This document shows, in pieces, positions 5,598 through 13,390 of a DNA stretch of 13,463 nucleotides. The notes below the pieces were generated by a model that did no database searches, was not told the origin of the DNA, and was given only the letters and a program-made list of their open reading frames with translations. Origin of the DNA: an uncultured Prevotella sp. (lineage in GTDB: Bacteria > Bacteroidota > Bacteroidia > Bacteroidales > Bacteroidaceae); contig CAKQEI010000067.1 in NCBI GenBank assembly GCA_934230115.1, forward strand, positions 1 through 13,463, given 5' to 3'. Positions within the stretch are counted from its first letter, which is position 1. Every line of letters starts with the position of its first letter. The position numbers and the translations under genes were made by a program.

Positions 5598-6713
5598 GTG
5601 AAAAGAAAAATAATATCAGCTTTATTCATATTGTTGGCGTCGGCATCGGTCAGCGCACAAAAGTTAACACTTGGTTCATGCATAACGCACGACGGAGGAC
5701 AATACAAGGGACAGATGCAGTCGGGCAAACCCTATGGCAAGGGTAGCACCGTGTTCAAGAACGGCGACACTTTCGAGGGCCAGTATGTCAAGGGTAAGCG
5801 TCAGGGACAGGGCATCTACACATTCGCCGACGGCGAGAAATACGATGGCGAGTGGTATCAGGACCAGCAGCATGGATTCGGCACCTACTGGTTTATGAAC
5901 AACAACAAGTATGTTGGCATGTGGTATCGCGACTATCAGCAGGGCCACGGCGTGATGTACTATTACAACGGTGATAAGTACGACGGCTACTGGCAGCAGG
6001 ACAAGCGTCAGGGCAAGGGCAGATACACATTCGCTGGAGGTGCCTATTATGAGGGCAACTGGAAGGACGACCAGAAGTCGGGCAAGGGATTCTTCGCATG
6101 GGGCGACGGAACCACCTACGATGGAATGTGGCTCAACAATCAACGCTCGGGCAAGGGCACCAATAAATATGCCGATGGCGACGTGTATATTGGCGATTGG
6201 GAGAACGACATTCAGAACGGCAAGGGAATATACCGATTCCAGAACGGCGACGTCTACGAGGGCGACTACGTACAGGGTGAGCGCACGGGCGAGGGTATAT
6301 TCAAATACAAGAACGGCGATAAGTATGCAGGCCACTTCAATGAGGGCGACAAGGACGGACAGGGCACATTTACATGGAAAAATGGTGACATGTACGTAGG
6401 ACAATGGAAGAACGACCAGCAGAATGGCAAGGGAAAACTTGTGAAGAAGTCGGGCGATGTCTTCGAGGGAGAATTCAAGAACGGCAAGGTGGACGGACAG
6501 GTGATAATACATTTTGCCGATGGGGCCAAGTTCAAGGGTGTCTACAAGAACGGCAAGCGCAATGGAGCTGCCATTGAGGAGGCCAAGGATGGCACTCGCT
6601 TCGAAGGCTCCTATGTGGACGACCTGCGCGACGGGGCGTTTGTGGAGAAAGACCGCAACGGAACCGTTACAAAGCGCGGACACTATGAGCACGGTCGACG
6701 CTTTGAGGATTGA
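5598..6713 (+). CDS. Exported MORN-repeat protein
   Basis: The 371-residue protein begins with a typical signal peptide (KRKIISALFILLASASVSA, likely cut before Q21). The rest, from about residue 36 to 357, consists of about 14 tandem 23-residue MORN repeats of the form YxGxWxxgxxxGxGxxxxxdGdx, plus a partial last copy. Early and central repeats are regular (YDGEW, YVGMW, YDGYW, YEGNW, YDGMW, YIGDW). The last three (from IIHFADG on) lose the GxG step. MORN repeats form elongated beta structures that bind lipids or proteins or serve as scaffolds; no enzyme domain is fused here. The protein is probably periplasmic or surface-exposed, and its function is unknown. Start choice: an in-frame TTG at 5538 lies within the promoter, so the GTG at 5598, right before the signal peptide, is preferred. 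glgB follows after 60 bases without a visible promoter, suggesting one transcript. Confidence 0.92.
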   Translation: MKRKIISALFILLASASVSAQKLTLGSCITHDGGQYKGQMQSGKPYGKGSTVFKNGDTFEGQYVKGKRQGQGIYTFADGEKYDGEWYQDQQHGFGTYWFMNNNKYVGMWYRDYQQGHGVMYYYNGDKYDGYWQQDKRQGKGRYTFAGGAYYEGNWKDDQKSGKGFFAWGDGTTYDGMWLNNQRSGKGTNKYADGDVYIGDWENDIQNGKGIYRFQNGDVYEGDYVQGERTGEGIFKYKNGDKYAGHFNEGDKDGQGTFTWKNGDMYVGQWKNDQQNGKGKLVKKSGDVFEGEFKNGKVDGQVIIHFADGAKFKGVYKNGKRNGAAIEEAKDGTRFEGSYVDDLRDGAFVEKDRNGTVTKRGHYEHGRRFED

Positions 6714-6773
6714 TGTACTAAAACAACAATACATATAAGAAACATCTCAACAAAAACAATAAATATTTCAGCT

Positions 6774-8852
6774 ATGGCAACAAAAACAAAGAAGACTCAG
6801 AATGCTGCAAAGAAACCTACTGCGAAACAGACTGTGAAACCGACTGCGAAACACATTGGTTTGGTGAAGAATGATAGCTATTTGGAGCCTTACGAGGACG
6901 CCATCAAAGGCCGTCACGACCACGCTTTGTGGAAACTGAACTCTCTTACTAACAATGGAAAAAACAAGCTTACTGACTTCGCCAACGGACATCAGTACTA
7001 TGGTCTGCACAAGACTGCAAGAGGATGGGTGTTCCGCGAGTGGGCTCCCAACGCTACTGAAATCTACTTGGTTGGCGACTTCAACGACTGGAAGGAGACC
7101 GACCGCTACAAGGCTAAACGTCTGGGCGATTCGGGCAACTGGGAACTGAAACTCTCGGAGAAGGCAATAAAGCATGGCGATTTATATAAGATGCACGTCT
7201 ACTGGGAGGGCGGCGAAGGTGAGCGCATCCCGGCTTGGGCCACACGCGTGGTGCAGGACGAGCAGACCAAGATATTCTCGGCGCAGGTGTGGAACCCGCA
7301 ACCATACGAATGGAAGAAGAAGAGCTTCAAGCCCAGCAAGTCGCCGCTGCTCATCTACGAATGCCACGTGGGCATGGCACAGGACGCTGAGAAGGTGGGA
7401 ACATACAACGAGTTCCGCGAGAATGTATTGCCTCGCATCAAGGCCGACGGCTACAACTGCATTCAGGTGATGGCCATTCAGGAGCATCCGTATTACGGCT
7501 CGTTTGGCTATCACGTAAGCTCGTTCTTTGCTCCGTCGTCACGATTCGGCACTCCTGAAGAGCTTAAGGCACTTATCGACCAGGCACACAAGGACGGCAT
7601 TGCAGTCATCATGGACATTGTTCACTCACATGCTGTGAAGAACGAAATAGAGGGTCTTGGCAATCTTGCAGGCGACCCCAACCAGTATTTCTATCCTGGC
7701 GAGCGTCATGAGCATCCTGCTTGGGATTCGCTCTGTTTTGACTATGGCAAGGATGAGGTAATACACTTCCTTCTCTCCAACTGCAAGTATTGGATGGAGG
7801 AGTTCCACTTCGACGGTTTCCGTTTCGACGGCGTAACCTCTATGCTCTACTACAGCCACGGCTTGGGCGAGGCTTTCTGCAATTATGGCGACTATTTCAA
7901 CGGTCACCAGGACGACAACGCCATCTGCTACCTTACTCTCGCCAACCTGCTTATCCACGAAGTTAATCCCAATGCCATTACTATTGCCGAGGAGGTGAGC
8001 GGAATGCCAGGATTGGCTGCCAAGTTTGCCGACGGCGGCTACGGATTCGACTACCGCATGGCGATGAACATACCCGACTATTGGATTAAGACTATCAAGG
8101 AACTGCCCGACGAGGCATGGAAGCCAAGCTCAATCTTCTGGGAGGTGACCAACCGCCGCTCCGACGAGCGCACCATCAGCTACTGCGAAAGTCACGACCA
8201 GGCTCTCGTGGGCGACAAGACTATCATCTTCCGTCTTATTGACGCTGATATGTATTGGCACTTCCGCCGTGGCGACGAGAACGATCGCGTGTATCGTGGC
8301 ATAGCCCTGCACAAGATGATTCGCCTTGTAACGGCTTCTACCGTGAACGGTGGCTACTTGAACTTCATGGGCAACGAGTTTGGTCATCCCGAATGGATTG
8401 ACTTCCCGCGCGAGGGCAACGGATGGAGCTACAAGTATGCGCGCCGCCAGTGGAATCTTGTCGACAACCCCGACCTTGACTATCATTTCCTCGGTGATTT
8501 CGACCGCGAGATGTTGCGCACTCTTAAGTTGGAGCGTAATATTCAGAACAAGCCGGTGCAGGAGATTTGGCATAATGATGGCGACCAGATTCTGGCATAT
8601 ATGCGTGGCAACCTGATCTTCATCTTCAACTTCAATCCTACACGCTCCTTCACCGATTATGGTTTCCTTGTGCCAACAGGTTCCTACGATGTTGTGCTCA
8701 ACACCGACGCCAAGGAGTTTGGAGGCAACGGATTGGCCGACGATACAATGACGCATCTCACCAACTACGATCCGGCTTACGTGTCGGAGCGTAAGGAGTG
8801 GCTGAAACTCTATATTCCGGCACGCTCGGCTGTTGTGCTTAAGAAAAACTGA
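6774..8852 (+). CDS. glgB: 1,4-alpha-glucan branching enzyme (eukaryote-like GH13_8 type)
   Basis: The enzyme cuts alpha-1,4 glucan chains and re-attaches the piece through an alpha-1,6 bond, creating glycogen branches in the cytoplasm. The 692 residues comprise a Lys/Thr/Ala-rich N-terminal tail (1-27), a CBM48-like domain (about 70-175, with GWVFREWAPNA and LVGDFNDW), the GH13 barrel (about 190-575) and a C-terminal beta domain. Catalytic residues by motif are nucleophile D352 (DGFRFDGVTSM), acid/base E406 (TIAEEVSGMP) and D475 (ESHDQALVGDKT); region I is DIVHSHAVKN (281-290). ALHKMIRL and YLNFMGNEFGHPEWIDFPR are the signatures of the eukaryotic/Bacteroidota type rather than the E. coli GlgB type. 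The other glycogen genes are not in this window. A membrane protein gene follows only 3 bases after the stop. Confidence 0.96.
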   Translation: MATKTKKTQNAAKKPTAKQTVKPTAKHIGLVKNDSYLEPYEDAIKGRHDHALWKLNSLTNNGKNKLTDFANGHQYYGLHKTARGWVFREWAPNATEIYLVGDFNDWKETDRYKAKRLGDSGNWELKLSEKAIKHGDLYKMHVYWEGGEGERIPAWATRVVQDEQTKIFSAQVWNPQPYEWKKKSFKPSKSPLLIYECHVGMAQDAEKVGTYNEFRENVLPRIKADGYNCIQVMAIQEHPYYGSFGYHVSSFFAPSSRFGTPEELKALIDQAHKDGIAVIMDIVHSHAVKNEIEGLGNLAGDPNQYFYPGERHEHPAWDSLCFDYGKDEVIHFLLSNCKYWMEEFHFDGFRFDGVTSMLYYSHGLGEAFCNYGDYFNGHQDDNAICYLTLANLLIHEVNPNAITIAEEVSGMPGLAAKFADGGYGFDYRMAMNIPDYWIKTIKELPDEAWKPSSIFWEVTNRRSDERTISYCESHDQALVGDKTIIFRLIDADMYWHFRRGDENDRVYRGIALHKMIRLVTASTVNGGYLNFMGNEFGHPEWIDFPREGNGWSYKYARRQWNLVDNPDLDYHFLGDFDREMLRTLKLERNIQNKPVQEIWHNDGDQILAYMRGNLIFIFNFNPTRSFTDYGFLVPTGSYDVVLNTDAKEFGGNGLADDTMTHLTNYDPAYVSERKEWLKLYIPARSAVVLKKN

Positions 8853-8855
8853 TGA

Positions 8856-10013
8856 ATGAGTAAAGAATCTTTGATAAAAAGACAAGAAACACCAATAAGA
8901 GTGGTCTGCACCTTCGTGTTCACGTTGTTCTCTTTCTTCTATCTGTACTATTTCCAGTCGGATGTGTTGACTGTGTCGCAGCATGTGTTCTCGAAGGGAC
9001 AGACCCACTACGACCATTTTGTGGGGGCTACTCTTATCACGCTTGTGCTCCTGCTCCTTCAGATTGGTGTGGTGAATATCTGTAGGAAAGTGCAGATGGC
9101 ATGGGCGTTCACGTTTGTACCTTCTGCACTTTGCCTTGCAGCTCTCACAGATGTTGAGCCGTCTGACGTCGACGGTATGCTTCACTTCAGTTCTGGTGTC
9201 TACTTGTTGCCCATAGGGCTGATTGTTTTCGGATTGCTTGTTTGGACAGCCAAGGCTACTGGCTTGTTGCAGAGTTTGTCTTTCACAGTGAGGAGCACGC
9301 AACGTTTGCTATGGAACAATCTTTTGGTGTTGTTGCTGTGCATGTTGTTTGTGTGTACTTGTGGCAATGGTAGCAAGGTTTATCATGCGCGCGCTCATGC
9401 TGAGCAATGTATCATGGACGGCAGGGTGGATGAGGCTTTGCTTGCGATAGAGAATTGTGGCTCTGGCGACGAGAATCTCACCATGCTCACCGCCTACGCT
9501 CTCGCGCAAAAGAATGCTCTTGCCGAACGTCTCTTTGAATTTCCGGTTAAGGGCGGGTCGGAGGCTTTGACCCCCTATGCCAAGAACATGAAGTTTGAGC
9601 TTATTGCTGATAGTGTTTTCTATTCAAAGCTTGGCGGTTGGTATGTTCAGAGGATGCCCACAATGAAGTATCTCGACTATCAGCGCCGGCACGGCAGGAT
9701 GAACAGCATGGCTATCGACTATCTGCTTTGCGGCTATCTCTTAGACCGCAACATCGATGCCTTTGCTGCAAATGTCACTAAGTATTACGAGGTGAACGAC
9801 TCTGTGGCGTTGCCCAAGCACTACAAGGAGGCTTTGGTGATGTACACGCACTTAAGGTCTACCCCACGCGTAATATATAATAATAATGTGATGAACACAG
9901 ATTTCGAGGACTTTCAAAAACTCGAAAAGAGTGTTGCTGATGAGCGCGAACGTCAAACAGCGTTGCGCGACACCTATGGAAATACGTATTGGTATTACTA
10001 TCAGTATAAATAA
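8856..10013 (+). CDS. Membrane protein with C-terminal helical domain, possibly DUF6057
   Basis: The 385-residue protein has about five membrane helices in its first half (roughly 14-34, 55-76, 82-98, 112-131 and 152-169). From about residue 175 it has a soluble, helical domain. The AEQCIMDGRVDEALLAIE stretch and MLTAYALAQKNALAERLFEFP look TPR-like, and the C-terminus is aromatic (TYWYYYQYK). This layout resembles Bacteroidales DUF6057 proteins as I remember them, but this one seems shorter than I recall for that family, so the assignment is tentative. The function is unknown. It starts 3 bases after the glgB stop, so the two are certainly one transcription unit. It ends at a strong terminator. 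Confidence 0.85.
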   Translation: MSKESLIKRQETPIRVVCTFVFTLFSFFYLYYFQSDVLTVSQHVFSKGQTHYDHFVGATLITLVLLLLQIGVVNICRKVQMAWAFTFVPSALCLAALTDVEPSDVDGMLHFSSGVYLLPIGLIVFGLLVWTAKATGLLQSLSFTVRSTQRLLWNNLLVLLLCMLFVCTCGNGSKVYHARAHAEQCIMDGRVDEALLAIENCGSGDENLTMLTAYALAQKNALAERLFEFPVKGGSEALTPYAKNMKFELIADSVFYSKLGGWYVQRMPTMKYLDYQRRHGRMNSMAIDYLLCGYLLDRNIDAFAANVTKYYEVNDSVALPKHYKEALVMYTHLRSTPRVIYNNNVMNTDFEDFQKLEKSVADERERQTALRDTYGNTYWYYYQYK

Positions 10014-10050
10014 AAAGGTCGGGCGGGATACATCGCTCGACCTTTTTGTT
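10012..10050. terminator. Bidirectional rho-independent terminator
   Basis: AAAAAGGTCG (10012-10021), a G-T wobble (10022/10037) and GCG (10023-10025) pair with CGC (10034-10036) and CGACCTTTTT (10038-10047) around an eight-base loop. The A-run on the left and T-run on the right give a terminator on both strands. It sits between the + cluster ending at 10013 and the convergent phosphopantetheinyl transferase gene ending at 10070. Confidence 0.92.
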
Positions 10051-10069
10051 TGCTTAAAATCAACAAATC

Positions 10070-10789
10070 CTAATCCTTACAATATGTCATTACAATCTCA
10101 TCATTCTGAAAGTAATGAATGTTATTATCCAAGCCGTCTACAAGATTCTTGCATCTGAAGTCGCCCTCGTCTCTTATGTCAGTTATTCCCTCCACACGCA
10201 TATTTTGGAATGTCAGCCTTTCGTCAGAGTGGAATTTGAATACGGTCTCCTTGGCGCACCAATGAAGTAGAAGCCGAGTTTGAAGCGACCTGCTTGAATG
10301 AGTACTTTCTTTTCCATATTTCTCTTCTTCGTTGCTACAAGCCCTTTCAATCATCTCCTGTTCATCTTCCCTCAGAAATCTGTTAGCAATTTTTCTCACC
10401 CTGTCGCTTCTGTATTCTATGTCCACCGCCACGTTCCTTGTATTGGAAATGATGACGCTTGCATATCCCCTTGTATGGCTGACGCCAATATTGAGTTCAG
10501 CGTTACGTCCGCCTTCTTCTATGGTTGTTGGCTTCTCGGCGTCAGGTTCAGCCATTTTCAGATAAGGGCGTCCACTTTGTTCATGGGCAATAAAGAGGTC
10601 GTCTCTGCCAGTCATTTCGCGTAGCAGGGCATAAGTTGCAATCGTCTCCCTCTGTCTTGCTTGGCATTTCTCTTTCAGCCATATACAAACAAATGGAGGA
10701 CATACATCCTCCATTCGCACTTCTTCATCCATTCGCCACAGTCCCAGTCGGGTGTGGCTGTCTAAGTTTTTTATAAATACAATTGGCAT
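10070..10789 (-). CDS. 4'-phosphopantetheinyl transferase superfamily protein
   Basis: The family transfers the 4'-phosphopantetheine arm of coenzyme A to a serine of acyl, peptidyl or aryl carrier proteins. Motifs in the 239-residue product are GVSHTRGYASV (102-112, with H105), AVDIEY (121-126, with Mg ligands D123 and E125) and HWCAKETVFK (176-185, with E181). The two-lobed, Sfp-like length of about 240 suggests the broad-substrate type rather than a short AcpS. Which carrier protein it serves is not shown. Between FLREDE (138-143) and the WCAKE motif there is a polar stretch (about 152-171, Ser/Glu/Lys-rich) that looks like an insertion. The ATG at 10789 is 3 bases after the gldE stop, so it is the last gene of the ssb-gldE run. 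Confidence 0.92.
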   Translation of the reverse strand: MPIVFIKNLDSHTRLGLWRMDEEVRMEDVCPPFVCIWLKEKCQARQRETIATYALLREMTGRDDLFIAHEQSGRPYLKMAEPDAEKPTTIEEGGRNAELNIGVSHTRGYASVIISNTRNVAVDIEYRSDRVRKIANRFLREDEQEMIERACSNEEEKYGKESTHSSRSLQTRLLLHWCAKETVFKFHSDERLTFQNMRVEGITDIRDEGDFRCKNLVDGLDNNIHYFQNDEIVMTYCKD

Positions 10790-10792
10790 TTT

Positions 10793-12136
10793 TTACTCTT
10801 CGCTCTTTTCTTCCTTCTCGTGTACAATCACTTTAATGCGGCTAATTCTCCGCTCCTTAATCTCCACTACCTCGAATGTATAGTTCTTGTAATCAATCTT
10901 CTCGTGGATACTCGGGAAGTCGCCTTTTATTTCAAGCAATAGTCCTGCCAATGAGTCGGCGTCGCCCTCGACATCTGCAAACTCAGCGTCGTCGATATTT
11001 AGAATCTTGCAGAAGTCGCATAGCAGAGTTTTGCCTTCAAACACATAGGTGTTGTAGTTGAGCTTGGTGTACGACTTGTCTTCCTCGTCATATTCATCGT
11101 TTATTTCGCCCACAATCTCCTCGAGAATATCCTCCAGAGTAACGAGTCCACTTGTGCCTCCAAACTCGTCTACGACAATGGCAATGTGTATTTTGTTCTC
11201 CTGAAACTCTCTCATCAAGTCGTCAATTTTCTTGGTCTCAGGCACAAAATATGGCGGACGCATAAGACTCTGCCAACGGAAGGTGGCAGGTTTTGACAGA
11301 TGTGGCAGCAAATCCTTGATGTAGAGTATGCCGCGAATGTTGTCGCCATTCTCCTGATACACCGGTATGCGGCTGTAGTTGTTTTCCACCACACAGTTCA
11401 GCACGTCGTTGTAGTTCGACTTGATGTCGAGTCCCACAATGTCTTGGCGGCTTGTCATCACTTCCTTAGCAGTCTCATCGCCAAATCGGATTATGCCCTT
11501 CAGCATACTCTGTTCGTCCTTGATGTCGTCTTTGTCGGTGAGTTTCAAGGCTTGCTCCAGGTCGTCCACGCTCAGCACATGGTTCTCCTTCTGCACAACC
11601 TTTTCGGCGAGCACACCGCTCTTCAGCAGCACGTTCTCTATAGGCCAGAATAGTTTGCGGCAGAAGCAGATGCCGCTGACGCATTTGCGGCAGAATCCCA
11701 ATGGGTCCTGTCGGCTGTACACCTTAGGCATTATTTCGCCGAACAGCAACAAAAGGAAAGTCAGGAACACCGTGAGCGTGAGAAACTGTAGCCATTGTGC
11801 TTTCTCGCCAAACTCCACAAGATGCCCGAAGATGCTGTTGCAGAGCATAATAATCGTGACATTCACAAAGTTGTTGGTGATGAGGATAGTGGCAAGCGTG
11901 CGCTCGCTGTCCTCGCGAAGTTTCTGAATACTGCGGTCGCTTGATGTCTTGCCCGCTTCCACTTCTGCAATATCGGCAGGCGACAGGCTAAAGAAAGCGA
12001 TTTCCGAGCCACTTGCAAACGCAGAGGCTCCCATGAGAATCATAGCGAGCGCTATGGCAAAAATCACACCAGTTGTAGGGGCATGAAATTGCACAGCGTC
12101 CCATGTCTCACGCAAAAAATAAATGTAAGTTTCCAA
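10793..12136 (-). CDS. gldE: GldE-type CNNM/CorC transporter-associated protein (DUF21, two CBS, CorC domain)
   Basis: The 447 residues hold an N-terminal DUF21/CNNM membrane domain (helices near 23-45, 85-105 and 117-137, with ASGSEIAFFSL and FGEIMPKVYSRQ). A CBS pair follows (about 226-283 with MTSRQDIVGL and YSRIPVY; about 291-347 with IAIVVDEFGGTSGLVTLED). The protein ends with a CorC/HlyC domain (about 357-443). CBS-CNNM proteins are linked to divalent cation (Mg/Co) transport. In Flavobacterium gldE sits beside ssb and is tied to gliding, but Prevotella-type organisms do not glide, so a general envelope or ion role is more likely here. The start is a TTG at 12136, the only in-frame candidate that keeps the whole first helix; the next Met lies inside that helix. 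The gap to ssb is 22 bases. Confidence 0.93.
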   Translation of the reverse strand: METYIYFLRETWDAVQFHAPTTGVIFAIALAMILMGASAFASGSEIAFFSLSPADIAEVEAGKTSSDRSIQKLREDSERTLATILITNNFVNVTIIMLCNSIFGHLVEFGEKAQWLQFLTLTVFLTFLLLLFGEIMPKVYSRQDPLGFCRKCVSGICFCRKLFWPIENVLLKSGVLAEKVVQKENHVLSVDDLEQALKLTDKDDIKDEQSMLKGIIRFGDETAKEVMTSRQDIVGLDIKSNYNDVLNCVVENNYSRIPVYQENGDNIRGILYIKDLLPHLSKPATFRWQSLMRPPYFVPETKKIDDLMREFQENKIHIAIVVDEFGGTSGLVTLEDILEEIVGEINDEYDEEDKSYTKLNYNTYVFEGKTLLCDFCKILNIDDAEFADVEGDADSLAGLLLEIKGDFPSIHEKIDYKNYTFEVVEIKERRISRIKVIVHEKEEKSEE

Positions 12137-12158
12137 AACTGTTTTTTATTGTTTTTAT

Positions 12159-12593
12159 TTAGAAAGGCAGGGTGTCGTCGTTGTTGTTCTTGTTTATCGA
12201 CGCCGATGCAGGTGCTGGCTTTGGTTGTTCAGCCTCGGCTACGGCAGGTTGCTGCTGTTGGGCCTGTCGGCTTGTAAGCAGCTCCATGTTGTCGGCGTAT
12301 ATCTCCGTGACAAATCGTCGCTGACCCTTCTTGTCGTCGTAATATCTATAGCGTATGCGTCCCTCGATGTAGAGTTTGTCGCCCTTGTGCACATATTTCT
12401 CCGCAATCTTGGCGAGGTTGCCCCACATTACGATATTGTGCCAGTCTGTGCGGTCGGGCACACGTGTGCCGTTCTGCAACACATATCCACGCTCAGTTGT
12501 TGCGAGTGGAAACTGAGCCACCGCCTGGTCGGCATCGTAGTATTTCACGTCGGGTTCCTTACCCACGTTTCCAATAAGCATTACTTTGTTCAT
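12159..12593 (-). CDS. ssb: Single-stranded DNA-binding protein SSB
   Basis: SSB coats single-stranded DNA in replication, recombination and repair and recruits partner proteins through its tail. The 144-residue product has an OB-fold (about 1-107) with MNKVMLIGNVGKEPDVKY, FPLATTERGY, TDWHNIVMWG, LAKIAEKYVHKGDKLYIEG and YADNMELL. A Gln/Pro/Ala-rich linker (about 109-133) follows, and the acidic tip DDTLPF (139-144) is the canonical partner-binding end. The 84-base upstream gap (12594-12677) contains a GGGTG/CACCC stem without a T-run and no clean TAnnTTTG, so whether ssb has its own promoter is unclear. The gene order ssb-gldE is conserved in Bacteroidota. Confidence 0.97.
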   Translation of the reverse strand: MNKVMLIGNVGKEPDVKYYDADQAVAQFPLATTERGYVLQNGTRVPDRTDWHNIVMWGNLAKIAEKYVHKGDKLYIEGRIRYRYYDDKKGQRRFVTEIYADNMELLTSRQAQQQQPAVAEAEQPKPAPASASINKNNNDDTLPF

Positions 12594-12677
12594 AACGGTC
12601 AGTATTTATGTGTATATAAAGCAAACAAGGGTGAATGCACAAAACGGCAAACACCCTGTATTTTTTTATTAAATATC

Positions 12678-13232
12678 TTATTTCCACATACCAAGATACT
12701 TGTAATGGAAGTTCTTGCCTTTTGACGACGGGAATTGTGAGCGGTTGTCCACTCTTCCGCGCAGATGGTCGACAATGCGGTTGTAGCAGTCCTGTCCAGA
12801 GTTGGCCTTGCATCTCACCACGAAGTGTGTGTCGCGATACTCATGCTTTCCGGTGGCAGGCACCAGCACTACGCGCTTGAAGTCGAGCTGTCCCTCATAC
12901 CATCCCGGACGGTCCTCGTTCAGGCGGTTGGTCACAGTAGCTGCCATGTCGTGCTTTTCGGCTGCAGGAGAGTTTTGCGGCATCGGATGCAACGCCTTCT
13001 TCTGCTTGAAGTCGAGCATAGTGGCAGCTGTTGTCTTGATGATGATGAAATAAACTCGTGGACGAATCTTATATCTTTTAGGGTAGAACACATCGCTCTC
13101 GGCATAATCACGCACGTCAGCCTCAAGGTTTGGGTTCATGCCAATTTCGGGGATAGAACGCAAGAAATCCAAAGCCTGATCAACATTGTAAACCAATGTC
13201 TCCTTGTCAAAGTATCTAAGATATAAATTCAT
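12678..13232 (-). CDS. Conserved-looking hypothetical protein, 184 residues
   Basis: I do not recognise a named family. The protein begins MNLYLRYFDKETLVYNVDQA and has a helical N-terminal third (ALDFLRSIPEI), followed by ESDVFYPKRYKIRPRVYFIIIKTTAATM. An Ala/Pro/Gln-rich variable patch lies at about residues 98-112. The C-terminal half has RPGWYEGQLDFKRVVLVPATGKHEYRDTHF and ends with SQFPSSKGKNFHYKYLGMWK. The mix of a variable linker between two well-structured parts and many aromatic and basic residues suggests a soluble cytoplasmic protein; nucleic-acid binding is possible but unproven. The ATG at 13232 is chosen because the open frame continues upstream only into the tRNA-Gly gene. It lies between the tRNAs and ssb, all on the minus strand. 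Confidence 0.82.
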   Translation of the reverse strand: MNLYLRYFDKETLVYNVDQALDFLRSIPEIGMNPNLEADVRDYAESDVFYPKRYKIRPRVYFIIIKTTAATMLDFKQKKALHPMPQNSPAAEKHDMAATVTNRLNEDRPGWYEGQLDFKRVVLVPATGKHEYRDTHFVVRCKANSGQDCYNRIVDHLRGRVDNRSQFPSSKGKNFHYKYLGMWK

Positions 13233-13303
13233 TGAATAATCGTGTTTTATTAGTCTTTGATTTTTAATGTGAGATAAAAATCGTTTGTCAAAATAATTAA
13301 ATG

Positions 13304-13376
13304 AGCGGCAAACGAGACTTGAACTCGCGACCCCAACCTTGGCAAGGTTGTGCTCTACCAACTGAGCTATTGCCGC
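13304..13376 (-). tRNA. tRNA-Gly (GCC)
   Basis: The 73 bases fold completely: acceptor GCGGCAA/TTGCCGC, D stem GCTC/GAGC, anticodon stem CAACC/GGTTG with loop TTGCCAA (anticodon GCC at 13341-13343), and T stem GCGAG/CTCGT with loop TTCAAGT. The discriminator base is T and no CCA is encoded, as expected for Bacteroidales. It is separated by 14 bases from tRNA-Leu, probably on one precursor. Confidence 0.97.
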
Positions 13377-13390
13377 AAAATAAACTTAAG

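Noticed and set aside
5700..6670. Regular DNA periodicity that might suggest a repeat array or CRISPR
   Set aside because: The 69-base period is coding and corresponds to MORN units; there are no identical repeats with unique spacers.
5676..6734. Open frame of 352 codons on the minus strand opposite the MORN gene
   Set aside because: It mirrors the 23-residue repeat: the same codons recur every 69 bases, so the opposite strand stays free of stops. The product is a repetitive Val/Leu/Ala string with no recognisable domain.
8130..9302. Open frame of 390 codons on the minus strand across the glgB/membrane protein junction
   Set aside because: It runs antisense to two well-supported genes, crosses their junction, and its translation matches no family that I know.
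13233..13361. N-terminal extension of the 184-residue protein
   Set aside because: It would be translated out of the tRNA-Gly gene. The ATG at 13232 gives a sensible start.
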